A DNA stretch of 64,000 nt from Plasmodium coatneyi (GCF_001680005.1 NC_033567.1:2976001-3040000); one strand, 5' to 3'. Shown: positions 42,286 through 56,755, counted from the stretch's first letter. Notes: generated from the letters alone by a model not told the origin. A program made the numbers and translations.

Positions 42286-43906
42286 CTCGTTGCTCGGTGG
42301 AAGTGGCAGGATGAAAAAGAAGAGAGAATGGGCTAGCCAGTCGAGCGAACCCGTGAGGAGAGTGCCTCAAAGGCACGTCACGCAAATTGAAAAAATAAAA
42401 CAGGTGAAGCACCAGAGCAGCAGATTCACACGCAGGGGAAGTACACTACATGCCAGTGCCCTTTCCCTCCACTTAAAGAAGATACCACTTCGAACTGTCA
42501 CAAAGAGAAGGGAAATAAAAACTTGAAAAGGGGCATACACTCACTTGTCCCCTCATTGTGCATGTGCGTGTGTTCTCCTTTTACCCTCGCGGGGGAAATA
42601 AAGCGTGGGAACGTGCAGGCAGCGAAAAGCAGGAAATTATTTCACCCCGTGAAACAAGCAGCTTTCATAATTTCGGGGGCGGAAATGTCACCCTTTTTTT
42701 GCCTTTGAGCGATGTTGACTTGCTGACTTGTTGACTTGTTTGCTTTTTTTTTTTTTTTTTTTTTTTTCCTACATTATTTTTTCTGTATTTTTTTCCTGCG
42801 CTATTTTTTGTGCGTTTTTTTTCCTGCATTTTTTTTGTGCATTTTTTTTTCTGCGTTTTTTTCCGCGGTGTCTGCCAACCGGCAGTGCTAACCACCACGT
42901 AGATCACCACGCGGGCATACCGAGACTTGTGCCCCCTCCCCATGTCCATAAAATAAAACCCTACGTGCTTTCATGAAAGGATCTTTTTGTTCTCCCCCAC
43001 GGACGGACCCACGTACTCACGTTGAAGGAAGTTGCCCACTCGGTCGCGGTGTCGACTCTGCCTTTTCGCACACTTTCCATCCGCGGTTGTTCTGGCCCAC
43101 TTTTTTTTGTTAATCCTTTTAAAAGGGGAGAAGTCTTTTTTTTTTTCCAAAGTGATGTTGTGATATGCTATAAGGGGATACTCAGTGGAAGCTATTGACC
43201 TGCTTCGTCACCCCGTCGTGGTGGTATTTCCACTCCCCCGGTGTAGTCCCTCCCCTTCGCGCGATTCCTATGTGTTTGTTTATGTTACCCCCTGACATGG
43301 TCAGTGGTGCTTCGCATTTTTTTTTTTTTTTTTTCCTTTACGCAATACATACAGTCGTTATTGGGAAAGTCTTTTCTGTGGCGCTCCAACTTTGTCAAAT
43401 TAGCTGAGCTTTGTCCATGTACCTTTTTTTTTTTTTTTTTTTTTTCCAAGCAGCTCAAAATTTGCGGCAGCGCCATTTTGTTCGCTTCCGGTCTTCCCTA
43501 CCGTTTTATCACACCAGTGGTGCTGCGTCTGCGTCTGTGGCTTAGGAGCACACGCCACTGTGGTGACCACATTGCGTCCAACACTATCTTGAGTTTTTTT
43601 TCCCTCGCACACTGCCTGCACAGTGCGGGTGTACTTCAGCAAAAGAGCAAGTCACTCGCAAGTGATCGTGGCGCAAAAAAAAAAAAAAGGCGGAAAAGAG
43701 GGAAAAAAAAAAAATATGAACAGTTCATAAAAAAAAAAAAAAAAAAAAACGCAAAAACGAAAGAGCAAATAAAAACCAAAACGTAGATGAGGTGCAACAG
43801 GCAGCTCCAATGAAGTGCCAAAAAGGGGACCCACAGTCGATCGAGCATATAGGGGCCCCCTAAAACGAACGAATTTAAGCAACACTTGAACCACGCGTCC
43901 AGAAAG
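42286..43906. other. Divergent intergenic region, T-rich repeats and palindromic element
   Basis: 1.6 kb lies between the PRELI gene (-) and the VPS13-like gene (+). It holds a degenerate T-rich repeat (42744-42872) with units like TTTTTTCCTGCATTTT. It also holds T runs near 43318-43334 and 43424-43445 and the element at 43703-43749. A short possible 5' exon or UTR of the PRELI gene lies at 43074-43015. Confidence 0.6.
43703..43749. repeat. A12 - TATGAAC A GTTCATA - A21 element
   Basis: The same 15-base palindrome between A runs as at 32245-32299, here about 160 bp upstream of the VPS13-like ATG. The palindrome is 43715-43729. Confidence 0.85.
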
Positions 43907-46900
43907 ATGAGTGGCTGGCTGCTCAACCTACTGGCAAACACAAAGTTCCACATCGACAGAGCCAGAGTAGCTTTCGTCTTCCTTTCCAACCTGCTCCTCA
44001 TTAACATCCCATTGAAAAATGTCCAGGTGAAAAATATTTCCTTCAAATTCGATTTCATAAAAAGAATAATTACATTTTTCTCCAAAAAAAAAAAAAAACA
44101 AAAAAAAGCAACAACATGGAGGAAGAAGGAGATCCACGTCGAGTCCCTAAGTTGTACACTCGATTGGAGAGAATACGAAGAACACAACTTGGACCACAAC
44201 GTCTATGCGAGGTTACTACATGAATCGCTTGAGAAAAGGATTATTCATTCCATTTGGATTAAATTGCTACGCCTTTTTTTGGACGCCATTTTTAAACACT
44301 ACTTTTTACGGGTAGGCAAGCTCTGCGTGAAGATTCGCTACCGCCATGCACACACACATGGGGAGGTGTGCGGGGGTGGTCATACCTGCCAGACGAACAG
44401 GAGGACCACCTACCATTTGATTCTTTGCGACGTTTGCCTTTTTCTGGACCACTATGGAGGGACTACAAATTGGCAAGTTGGGGAAAACCAACACAAACAG
44501 GCCACTCCAGGCAAGTGGAAGGACCATCTGTCGGCCCCCCCACCGAGTCACCTCCGGTGTAGAAAAATCTACCTGAGAAAGGAAAACGAGCGAACCAACA
44601 TAATCCTGGTGAAAAATGTTTTTTTTTTTGTCAACGAGAAGAGGGCGTTTGTTTCTATGCTTCACCTGAACGGTCAAGCGTGCGAATTGAAGGAGATTTT
44701 CCACAGATGGATAAGGAGGCAACCAGGGGACCACTTTGTAAAGGACTTAATAAAGGTCCTCCTCCAGAGGAACAGTGTGAACCCCCCTCTGTGGAGCTTC
44801 CTCCAGGAAAAACTGCCAATCATATCCTCCCCCTTCGTTGCCCCAATTGGCCCCAATTTAGGGTCCACTTTTACCGCAGAATTTTTTTCAAATTTTTTTT
44901 TTCTCCTAGACAGTCTCATTGTTGAATTGCATTTGGGGGGCGACGCCGAGGTGCACACCCGGGGAAGGAAGTTATTATTTGAAACCCCCTTGGAGAAGGT
45001 CGACTCATCCATTTGTATAAACCCATTGGAGATGTTCTCCCTGTCGGTGAAATCCCTCCTAACATGGACAGACAAAAATGTAATTTGCATTAATGTGAAA
45101 AAGGCTGACAAGCTCCTTTGTGACGTCCCTATGGAGGATGACCTGGACAAATGGCAAGACAAATACAACGTAGAGGATATCGAAGCGGTGCGTTGTAAAA
45201 CCTTCCCCTCGAGTAGAAGTAGACATAGAGAAAACTTCCTCCTTCGGGAGGGATCGAACAGGTACCGACTCAGTCTAGACAACTCATGTGTAATAATCCA
45301 CCTGGAGGAGTTACTAACCCTACAGAGGAGGTTAACCTGTCTATTCGGGTTAGGGTTATGGTTAGGGTTAGGAGTAGGACATGGTGAGGAGAAATTCACG
45401 GGAAGGATTGCCTCCCCATCAGAGGACACACCCCATCGAGGTAACTTCATAACGGAGGAAGTTCTCATGTCACTTTTTAACTTCACCATTTATGTTAATA
45501 AAAATTTGAGCAAGTCCCTCCTGTTGAAGCGTTATCCACTTGGGAAACCTCGGGAAGAGGAGCTACCCTACGGCATGTGTGCCCAGCAGGGAAAGGAAGG
45601 CATACTCAAACTGGAGGTGCAGGAAGTGACAAATCATGCAGTTAGAGACGATCCATGTGGAAATAACCAGGGGGGAACGGTCAACACAGATGAGGAAGAA
45701 CACACACATACGGGGAGGACGCGTGAAGGGAGTCCACATTTCCACCTGAACAAGGTCATACTAAAGTGGGTATATTATCAGCAGGGGGTTCTTTACGAGT
45801 ACGCCATAAGTGACCCCATGGATGTTATCCTGAAGAGAGAGGAGAGGCAGGACGGGGGAAGACTCTCTCCAGTGACCATCGCCTATGTAGGAATGTCTAC
45901 ATGGTACCTACTACCGGAGCATATTATATTTGTGCATGATTTGTACCTGTTGTATTGCCAACAAGGAAGGAAAAACCGCTTCCCCCTGAGGAGCAAATTA
46001 ATCAGGAGGAACAAGAGAAGACGTTATGACACCATGAGGAGGGTCACCCACTCGAGCAGCTACATAATTCTGACCCTTAAAAAATGCCAAATACATTTGT
46101 TCTGCATTTCACGCAACTTTGACATTTATTGGAGGGTCTGTAGATACATTGGTCATGGAGATGTGAAGCCACCAATGGAGACAAGGGGGGATGCCAAAGA
46201 GACTCCTCCTCTAGCCAGCATCTGTACGAACTTCAACCTTGTGTACCTCCTAAATATCACGTCGACTGGGGAATGCTCGTCCAAGCAGAGTAGTAGGACC
46301 TGTTGTAGCCACTTCTACCTGAGCAACGTGGGCATACAGGTGAGCGAACTTCAAAACCGACTGAGTCAGGTGTGCATCTTTAAAACAGACAAGGTGACCA
46401 ACTCAAAAATACAATCACAACGGGGGATAAGTGAACAGCCACGCCAACCGAATAACCGCTACGACGTCGTTATACGCATGAGAGGTAAGAAGGTCCACGT
46501 GGATATGCGTAATATCGCACAGGTGACCTTCTGTAGTTTTGTTATGTACGAGTTGTACGCCTCTGTAATTAGGATGGTGAACGGGGTGGACTGGGGGGGA
46601 GGGCTGAGCAGCCAACCATGGGGACTGTCACAGGGGGAGTCACTTGCCAATCTAGCAGCAGAACCAGGGGCAGAAACAAACAGCTCTCTGCACACCTGGA
46701 TGAAGAAACGCCGCTACAAGAGACGTGTGTACCATTTCGTGCGAAGAGGAAGAAACACCCCCCCGATGAGCGAAAGTTACCACGGAGAAAACTCTCCCAA
46801 GGAATGCGACTGCCAAGACGAGGGAGAGTCCCCTAAGCAGAGCATCCCCCTTCACCAAAAAAGTGTTAAAAAAGTAATCCATTCTTTGCGTAACAAGCGC

Positions 46901-49900
46901 AATCTGCTAAAGTACGAACTCCAAATAGACCTAAAAAGTCAAGTAGTATTCGTCTCGGCCGACCAGGTATACTCCCTGCATGAGTTGCAAAAAATTACAA
47001 ATGAAGAACTGAAGAGGAATGAACACACGTTATGCCTGACTGGCCGGTTGTCTCTCCTCTACTTTGATCCCCTCCAAAGGGAGAATATAAAACGGTGCAA
47101 GTTTATGCAGCTGCATTTGGATGCCCACCAAGTGAAGGTCAGGAAGAGGACCCATTCAAACAAAACGTTTAAACTCTTCCATTTTGAGAAGAAACTCTCC
47201 CAGAGGGGGGGTCCCCCCATACCTGGCGTTTTTTCCCCATCGTTTTACAACATTTTTCGCGCTGCAAAGAGGAGTCACCCTTGGGGGGGTCGCTCGGGCC
47301 GTTACTTCATCGTGGAGTCCACCGTGAGGAACGTCGACGAAGTGATGCACAAAGTGGTGAACAAATGGATAGACGACGTGGTAGACGACGTGACGAACGA
47401 TATGGTGGAGGACAGACCCCCTGGGGGGACCAGAAAGTACAACTCCGAAACGGTGATCCGAGGAAGGGGTCTCCGGATGATTTACAAAACGAACGACTTC
47501 TTCTTCTTCCTGAACAAGTACCTGCTGACCGATGCGTGTTACCTCTTCTCGGCGAAGCGTGCCGTGGAGGAGGCGGCCCAAAACCCTGAGGAGGTCGACA
47601 CGGAGCAGTATATGCACAACGAGAGTGAATACCTGTACTTCCCCGAAGCAGAGGTGGCAGACCCGTTCACCCTCCGAAACAGTCTCTCACGGAAGAGACA
47701 AATTAAAATAGGCATCCCCAAAACGGAGAAGATGCAAGTACGCACCATTGGAGAGCACTACCCCGGGTATAGAGTCAAACGGAGCGAATTGAAGACCCTC
47801 CCAATCAGCCTGAACAAGCACCAACTCGTCCTAAACAAAGTCATCCTCTTCCTTCCATCCATGACAAACAACAGGAACTTCCTAGTTACACAAAGTGATG
47901 TAATCGTAAGAAACCACATTGAGCTTAAAAAAAAAAAAAAAATTGAAATTTTGGACAAAACACATGTCTACTTTTTAAACATGCAAATGCATTCTATGGA
48001 TGGATCCGTCATCACGAGAAATCTTAACATGATGATAATGCACATGAGAAGCGTTTTGTCAAGACTACCCAAGCCATTCACTCTTTCTGTTCATGTGTCT
48101 GGCGTCGTTCGTATCTCTCCCAGGAGCTACAAACTACTGCAGGACATCTTCCTCGAAAATGTTTTGGGCAATCATTTTGAGCATGTCCAAGGGAGGCACT
48201 ACAAGGGGAAAGCTCCCCCCGATGGAAAAAAATTAAACGGAGAGGTACCAAGTATAAACGGGGTAAGTACTAATAAAGGACGGCGAGTCAAAGATCTGGA
48301 CGTACGTCTGCACTTTTTGCACATGCAGGTCGAACTTCAAAACGATTCCTTAAACAGCAGAATGAATTACCTCTTTGGAAAGTTCGTTTTTGCAAGAACG
48401 GTGAGATACTTAGGGGAGGAAAATATCGTAACGTATGTTAAGGGAATTGTACCCCTTGTGATGAACACCTTCTATGAGTATCCCTACGATATTCTCATGC
48501 ACCACAGGAAGTTGAACCCGAGGAAGTATGCCAAATGGCTAGCTCGCATGAACCAGTCAGATGTAGAACATAACGAACATTCATTCAATTATCTCCTAAG
48601 GACCAAGTTGAGAAAATATGCACGAGTGAAGAAGAAAGAAAGAAAAACTTTCCACCTTGTATACAACCGGGTTAGACGAGACCAACTGGGGTGCGACGTA
48701 ACGAATCACGTGGATGTCAAAATAGACAGGATCTACCTGAACACGGACCCATTGCAGTTGTTCAATTTGTACACCTTCTACTTTGTGGATGATAGGAACG
48801 TCCATCTAAGTCGGGTGGAAAAGTTGTTCCATCGGGAGGGGTGTGCCAAGCTGTTCGGCAAGGCACCCCCCTCAGATGAGCAATTCGCCCAGAGGGGGCA
48901 TTCCGCTCACATGTGGCTGCCCCACCAAACGAGCATGGAAAACCTCAAACTGGAAAGCATAAAAAACGCCCCTCCAGAGGAACCACTCGACAGACGCATC
49001 CTCAAAACCTACCAAAGGATGGTAAAAAAATTGACCAGCTCCGACTTCAGCAATTACAACAGTGTCATCAGAAGCAACAACGTGTATACGGTGCGTGTTC
49101 AAATGAGACATGCCCACTTCAGCTTCAACTTTCTTTTTTACCAAAATGTGCTTGGCGTGAGGAGAATGCCACTCGGGGGAAGGAAGCAACCAGAAGACGG
49201 ACAGTCGTACCCGTTCGGTCTGACCTACAAGGGAAGCCTCGACTTTCGCTCATCATTCAATCTGCGCAAAAGCATCTTTCAAAAATTTGCGAAAAAGGAA
49301 AAATACATATTTTTCAACCATTACGTGGTGGATAATTTTTTGCAAAATCGCCTGAACAAGTCAGGTGAATTGGCAAATTTAGTGTTACACACAGTTGATC
49401 ACATCGGGGACGAAATGGACGAACACATCTACTTCAACTGTAACATAGGAAGAAAGAACTACTTATATCTAACTAACCGAGAAGGGTCCTACTGCATAAG
49501 TAGGAATATCAATCTGTGCGTGAGTGCCAGGAATGAAAAGGTGATTTATTTTAGTAACGATGAGAAGAGTGTTAAAATGGGGGGACTACATTACAGGGAG
49601 GTGTTTCTCGATAAGTCATTCGGCAGTTCCCCCTTTGGGGGGGAAGACGAAAAGTCCGCAAAGGAAAAAAAAATCATATGCGATGTGCAGTTGCTGGATC
49701 ATAACGGGGTGGATATAAGGAAAGGCAACCCCAACGGTGGTGCTTCTACAAAATCGGAACGGAAAGAAGATTCTCCCGGATGGGAAGAACATAAAGTGGT
49801 GGAGCCGAAGGGGGCACCTCAACGTGAGGTGAACTTCACCCCTCCACCCAGCATCAGTGTGGACGTTGTAAAAAGCTACGAACACATGGAAAGCCCCTGT

Positions 49901-52900
49901 GCAAAGCCAAAGTACATCGACGTGCAGGTAAAACAAGCCAACGTGGTGATAAAGTTAGCAGACCTCCTTTACCTGGGCAGTAAGTTACACGATCTGCTGT
50001 ATATAATGAACAGACACGAGGAGGTGAACGTGTGCCTGTTCAGATTGAGCGAAGCATCATCGAAAAAAAAAGACAGACATAAGTGCAAAATAAAAAGAAT
50101 GAAGCTTATTAGTTATTCTACCTTTATCGTGAGGGTCATTCTGTCCAGTTTGGATCTCCACTTATTCGAAAATGTCTACTACACAAAATTGAAGAAATGC
50201 AAAAAAAGCAAAATTTCACATGTACATGTTCAGGCAAATTACGAATATCTCACCTGCCATAAAAAGAACGAGACTCTTTTTAAAAGACACCAATGTGATC
50301 TATCCCTGCAGATAAACTTTGCAAAGAACAACATCTATGAGGAGTTCACTCGGGGGATACACCTGAAGGTTATTTGCGTTAGGACACGGAACCAAAGCAA
50401 CCTCATCGTAATTTTGGACGAAGAAGGGGTGAATATTTTCCTCACGAAAAATGCATTTAGAGGTCTTCTCCGGCTGTACGAGGAGGCCAACGATTGGAGG
50501 AATTATCGCTCCAGGGAGGTGGCCCACGGGGGTTGCTATACCGATGAAGGAGCAGAGCATATCACTGACGGTGAAAGGGTTGGTAGGTGTTCCGTAAACC
50601 TCCGCTGTGACCCGCACAATGAGGAGAGTCGTGCACAGTCCAGGAGAATCCAAAGGAGCAGGCGAAATTATGAAGAAGGGGGGGGTACACACAATTGTGC
50701 AGACGGGGAAGACAAGGGGGGCGGATCCACCTTCGTGAGGAGGAGAAGTCCGAAGCTGAGGGCCCTCCTGCGAAGCAAGCACTTCAATTTTCCCCACGAT
50801 GATTACACAGTGGTGAATAGGACATACGAACGAGTGGCAACCTACCGAAGCAGCGAAATAAGTCACTTCCCTTTTGATAGAAGCAACCCTGTGCACATGC
50901 TCTACGTACGACGAATGGAAAGCTTTGTATTCCCATCGTTGATGTCAAAGTGGAGTGCAAGTGGGGAGATTGTCCTGTCATGTGAGAACTCCTTCTACGT
51001 CGTCTCTTCAACTGTTTGCATCTACAATGACACGAATCACGACATGGTGCTCCTAACTAACAACCAAAGAATCCTTTTATTTGCAAAGAGACCCACTTAC
51101 CGAAGTACACACAGATGCAACATAAAACGGGATCACTTCATGTTGGTTCTTTTTTACAAAAAGAGCTTGTTCATTTCGGGCAAGCTATCTCTCCACGACC
51201 TTAAGAGTGCCAACATAATGGGAAAGGAAAAATTACACCAGTTTATGGAGCATAAAAAGTACTTCTCGTGTAGGTTAAGTCCGGATCGGCGTGGGAACGA
51301 CCTCCTGTGCGGAGCATCCGTTAAGGTGGTTCCCCTGCGAAGAGTACGGGATAGTGCCCATTTCTTTCGCCCAGATGAGGGTAGAAATTGTGCCAATGGG
51401 GGAGGTGATTCAGATTCAAGCGGGCCTAGTAAGCACCTCACCAACCAGTACAGCATCTACAACCGGATAAGGAGAAAATTTGCGAAGATGATCCTAAACG
51501 ACGAGTGGCTCTACCACAACTTCAACAGCCATGACGACTGCATCTTCACCAACCTGACGGTGATACAAAATAACAAAACAAACGACGGGTTGCTCTACAT
51601 TCATATTGCACAGATGACAAAGATGAGGAACACCCTACCTATTAGGGTGCACTACAGGAGTGGCAACACCGCATGCAGCGTAAAAGCTTTTTCATCCAAG
51701 GAAATTTTCTCTACCGACTTGGACCTAAACGTAAGTTGCAACACGCTCAAGGGTAGCAGGATGAAAATAACCTACGAAAAGCGGTTAGGCTTCTCCCCCG
51801 TAGGGGATCCATGTGCGTCAACAACTGCCAACCACCACCCACAGAACAATGATCCGAAAGAGGAACACACAAAGGGGGAATTCCCTCCTCAGAGGAGCTC
51901 CTCGAAGCAACACCACGAGGATGTGACGCACTACTATGTGAATGTCATAAAATGGAACAACGAAATTATCGTCACGTGTCATACGCTGATTTGTCTCTAC
52001 GCCGATGAGTTGAAAAATGTCGAAGTGAACAGGAAGAGGATTTACTTTGTGCGCTCTTCCGGGGGAGTTTGCAATACATCTAAGTGTAGTGAAAGTATTC
52101 TGTCTTCCCCCCTGACGTTTCCACTGAAACGCCTCAACCTGTACGTTGGCACATTCAACGAACCGGTCAGCAGCATCCACATGGGAAGTTACAAAAATAG
52201 TAACATACCCATTAACAGCTTTAAAGAGGTAAACATATCTGTCACACAGGGAGGTAGAGAATGCTCATCCTACTACGCAGTGGAGTACAAAAAAAACTGC
52301 TCACCTGGCAACCATAGTCGGTATAGCAGAGTCAGTTCCTTGCTCGTTATCTACCCTCGATTTGTCATGCTAAATCAAACCAACTTCAATGTGGTTATGT
52401 CCTCCTCCTGCAGTAGCGACTCCATGGTGTACACATTTGAGCGGAGATCCAGATCAGTTATTAACCTCCTGGAGAGTGAGAAACGGAGCTTTTTCTTTCA
52501 AATTGGAAAATCTAATATAAGTAACGACTACGTTTTTATGAGTGGTGGGTTAGACATCACGAAAGAAGGATCCTACATTTTGTGCTTCACCAAGGGGGGA
52601 TCTTCATCAAACAGTCTGAACAACTTGCCTCAAAAGGGTGATAAAAATCACCTGCACAAGTCAGGCAAAAGTGAAAAAATAAAAACTCAATTTGTGCACC
52701 TCAAAATAAAAATAATAGAAGGGAGGAAGTTAAAAGAAGAGAGTGGCATCCACTGGGGATCCAACTGTCTCTTCATAATAATCTCCAATCATAGAACGGA
52801 GAAAAAAAAACTGAAAAAATATCTCACCAGAATTAACTCTCCCAATGTGCTAATGCACTCCATGGAAAGTAATGAAAAGGAAAACACTCTAATGAACATT

Positions 52901-55900
52901 TACCATTTTATTAAGGAGGAGGAAAAAGTAAAAAAACTTTACGTGTACAATGACATGGACATAGACCTCATGTTTGATGTTTTTCATTTTAGTGAGTTTG
53001 TTCACATGATTAGGAAAGTGTTGGAAGAGGAAAACAACGCATGCACTGCACACAAAGAGGGTAACGAGCCACCCTATGAACAGAAAGGAACAGTAAATCG
53101 TTCTACCTCCCAAGGGAGACACAATCGAACAAAGGAAAGCTTCTTCAGAAATATCTTCCTCGTCGAAAGTAGTGAAAACTCCAGTGCAGATGAGCTGATT
53201 CAGAAAGAACAGAACGCCAATTATGACACGACCAAACTGACCAGGCAAAACGTAAGTTACATTTCCAACCATGTTAACCAACTCAAAAAATTTGTCCAAG
53301 TGAATCTGAGACAACTCCGACGAATAAGAAGAAAGAGCATACGTTTGTTCCCCCTTCGGAAGAACAAAAATGTTAAGAATTCCTTTTTAGTGATCTACCC
53401 ATGGCGGAATGCTAAGACGTACCAAATTGTGAAGTTTTCGCTCAAGAGGAAGAAGCACGTGTTGACCTTCTCACGCAGCTGTCAAAGTGGTAACCCGCCT
53501 GATCCCCCCCTGGTGATCATCCTCGAAACATTCATTCTGAGCAAAAAGGGGAAAAAAAAAATCCTCGTGAAGATATCCCAACATGTGGATAATATAGTGC
53601 ACATCCGTGGTAAGGTAAATATGAGCACCTTTTTCAACCCGGGGGTAGGTACCCCCCCAAGGGTATTAATGAACAGTGGGGAGAACACCGCTGTTGTGAA
53701 GCCAATGCCTGATCTACACAATCTGGAGAGAGTAACTAAAAGGGGATGTGATCCATATAGGAGCCTCACTACTGAGCAAATAAATCTGCTCAAAAAGTAT
53801 GCAACCGTTGTGGGAACATCCAACAGGGGAGCATACCCAAAACGATTACACACAAAATTGCAACCACTGCAAGGACCCACGTTTGTAAGAAGACAATTAA
53901 AAAAAAGGGAAGATAACGCAGCACCCCCCACGTACTGCCACTTTAAGAATAAGAACGTCACCTTTGTTGAAAGCAGGAACAAGTACAAGTTTATTTTTAC
54001 GAAGAGGGAGAAGGGAACACCGAAGGGTGGTCTACACTTCTACGTGAGCATCCCGAAGGGCATCCGAATAAATGTCTTCTCGACTGTATTGGTGGAGGGG
54101 GATGGAGAGGGGAAGTTATCTCTACAGACAGGGCAGACAAGGCATAAGGACCAAGTAATATTGGAAGCCCCACCGAATGATGAACGACTACGCACCATGG
54201 CTCACTCCTCTCAGAGGAATCTTTTTAAAAAAAAAAAAAACTCTCATCTGTGCACCCTCATGTTGCGAAACACAAACATGTTGGTGGGTCTGCACAGGAA
54301 CAACCAGCCGAACGTTGTTCTGTTTTCCCTTGGAGATGCCACCATAATGGAGTTCGCATCATCCGACATGAAGAAGGTACTTTGCAAGTATGACGTGAAG
54401 GGAGGTCCACACAATAATGAGGGAGACATGACACGGACGATGAGTGAAGACGTCCATACGGAACATCTAACCAGCAGCAACCGTTTGGCATGTCTACACA
54501 TGGAGTACGAAATTCACCCCAGCGAGTGGAACATTAAGAAGTTCGAGTTGGCCATTTCGCCTGTACACGTTCAGGTAACTTTAAACATGGTGGAAAACTT
54601 TGCCTACTGTTATGAGAAATTCTGGAGGGGAACTACACGTAGAAGTAGAAAGGTCGCAAAGGATGTCTTCCAGTTTTATTTCTCCACCACGTGTTCGAAC
54701 GCTTCGGGGGAGAATGACCCACCGTTCAGTTCACCTTTCCATGTGGGTCTTCCTCGTAGTCGAAACAGTTTTGTCGACCCAAACCGGCCAATCAATCACA
54801 GATCCATCTACAGTAACCTCCTGGAAGGAAAAAAGAAAAAACTCAAAATAGGAAATTTTCAAGTGTCCAGTTTGAGCATCCACTTATCCTTCCAAAAGGA
54901 AAATGCATGCAGCATATATCAGTATAAAAATAAAGGACCATCCAAATTAGCCATTCGTTTTACTTACCTCAACGACCTAGACGACGCCGATGTTACGATG
55001 AGTCCTCTCTGTCTAAGTAAGGTCAATGAAAAGGAGGTGCAAAATTTTCTTAACTACCTCTTCGACTTTTATATGAAGGAGCTTTACAAGGGTCTCTTTT
55101 TTTACCTGACCAGGATGAATTTGGTAAACAAGTACATAAGCGACTACTACAGTTTTTTTCACGTGCTCATGGACAGCTCCATTTTTAACGTCGACCTGTC
55201 CGCCGGTCTTAACCCGGTTAGCGGTGTTGGCCCCGTTAGGGGGGTGAGTGGAACCCCTCCGAATGGAGAGAACAGCCAGATGCAGAACAGACGTAATAGA
55301 AACAACACCGCCGGAAGAAGACACACCAGTCTGACGAATGAGTGTCTCAGAGGAAGAAAAAAAGACGAGACGCATTTCCATGTGGAACCCCACAGAAAGA
55401 TTGTGAGCGATTCCAACTTTTACATCAGAACAAAAAAGAGGGATGTTTTAAAAAAACTAAATAGAGACCTCTTTTACGGAAGGAAGGAGAAAAGAATGTC
55501 CCTCTTTGAGGAGAATGCAGAGAGCAACTGCATCGCTGTAGAGAGTTCCTACGGAGGGAGTGAAGAAAAGGAAAGTGCCCAGGTGGCACACCCCAACAAT
55601 TTTAGCCTACTGAACAACACGCTGAAGACACTAGGGAAGGACATCATGTCCAGCATTAACTATTACCTCTACGATGCAGCTAACGTAGGGGCGGCCACAC
55701 TCAGCAGGGCCACGCTCAGTACGGCGGGAGTTCAGAGGGAGAAATCCCAACAGCCAAACGGGGCAACCTTTTTTAAGACTGAAAAGATGCACATAATGAG
55801 GCACTTTTTGGAAAACCGATCCAACCCACCAACAGGTGGTGAGATGCCCACTAAGGTAATGAGGAAGCGCCGCAGGGAAGTGGTGAACCAGCTGTCCAAC

Positions 55901-56755
55901 AGAGTAACCTCCTACACAATTCATTGCCCAAACTCTCACATAAATCATGCATGTGTGCAGTGTGCACTTATTTACTTCTCTTCCCCTTCCCATCTCAGAC
56001 GGATGAGGAGTTCTCCACGTATCTGTCCCTCTACCGGAGGAACAAAATCGTGCACGATGAATACGTCCCTCGGGTGTGCAGCGCAATGGACCACCATCTC
56101 GTGTAAGGACCCAACGTGAGAACAATCCGCTGTGCAAACAGTACTTTTAGCAAACCGAAAAAATCGTGAGAGACGCACATTTGCATGTTTTCCCTTTTCT
56201 GTTCCCCCCCTTGGCAGACGCAACCTGGTCGTGTTGGATTACCTGCACGACAAACAGGAGCGCAACTTGCTCCTCTTCTGTGACGAGTATTTGGTAATGT
56301 TCCACCGAAACAGCAGGACCATTGTGCGGAAGCAAAACATTGTAAAGGTCGAGATCACCTGTGTCCATTTCAACTTCACATTCGACCGAGACAAAAGCTT
56401 AATCATAAATTTAAGACATATCATCAGGAAGAATAAGGACAACTTCCTCGGGTTTTACTTCGACGTGCTTTTCAAAAGAAAAAAAAAAAGACTTTTACAG
56501 AAAATAAAAAAAAAGTTAAACAGAATAGTATACTTCCTTTACTACATATTTTACTTCATCCACAATTACCAGCGGAAGGTAAAAGGTTTGAAGGGGAGCA
56601 GGGATCCCCCAACGAGGAAGAACGTGAATTCGTTCGTTACAATTTTCGAGGGGCATCAGAAGGTCTTTTTTTCTGTTTCCTCCCTGGTCCATTTGGCGCG
56701 CTTTTACTTTAACATGCGCTGCCTGCTCTTCCACATGTGCCAGCCGTCCAGCTAA
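43907..56755 (+). CDS. Giant VPS13-like bridge lipid-transfer protein, three exons
   Basis: Exon 1 43907-55903, exon 2 55999-56102 and exon 3 56218-56755 give 4,212 residues. ATG 43907 (MSGWLLNLLANTKFHIDRAR) is used. The frame opens seven codons upstream with TTG. The N-terminus has the alternating hydrophobic pattern of a chorein-type domain (LLLINIPLKNVQVKNISFKF). Across the chain, beta-rich blocks recur between low-complexity inserts. Around 52330-52510 a VPS13 adaptor-binding/SHR-BD-like signature is seen (LLVIYPRFVMLNQTNFNVVM, then FERRSRSVINLLESEKRSFF), and the last exons encode a PH-like end. Proteins of this type span membrane contact sites and carry lipids in bulk. Assignment to the repeating-beta-groove superfamily is fairly strong; identity as true VPS13 rather than another member is inference. 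Confidence 0.78.
45347..45372 (+). repeat. Telomere-like TTAGGG run inside coding sequence
   Basis: Four GGGTTA-type hexamers, one with a single change (GGGTTA GGGTTA TGGTTA GGGTTA GG), lie in frame in the VPS13-like gene and encode a Gly/Leu run (FGLGLWLGLGVG). The unit is the hexamer, not the usual Plasmodium GGGTTYA heptamer. Confidence 0.85.

Noticed and set aside
43886..43906. Start of the VPS13-like gene at 43886
   Set aside because: The first codon there is TTG. The first ATG in the frame is at 43907.
44674..45489. 271-residue minus-strand frame
   Set aside because: Lies wholly opposite the VPS13-like gene, which is supported by a 12-kb frame and family signature.
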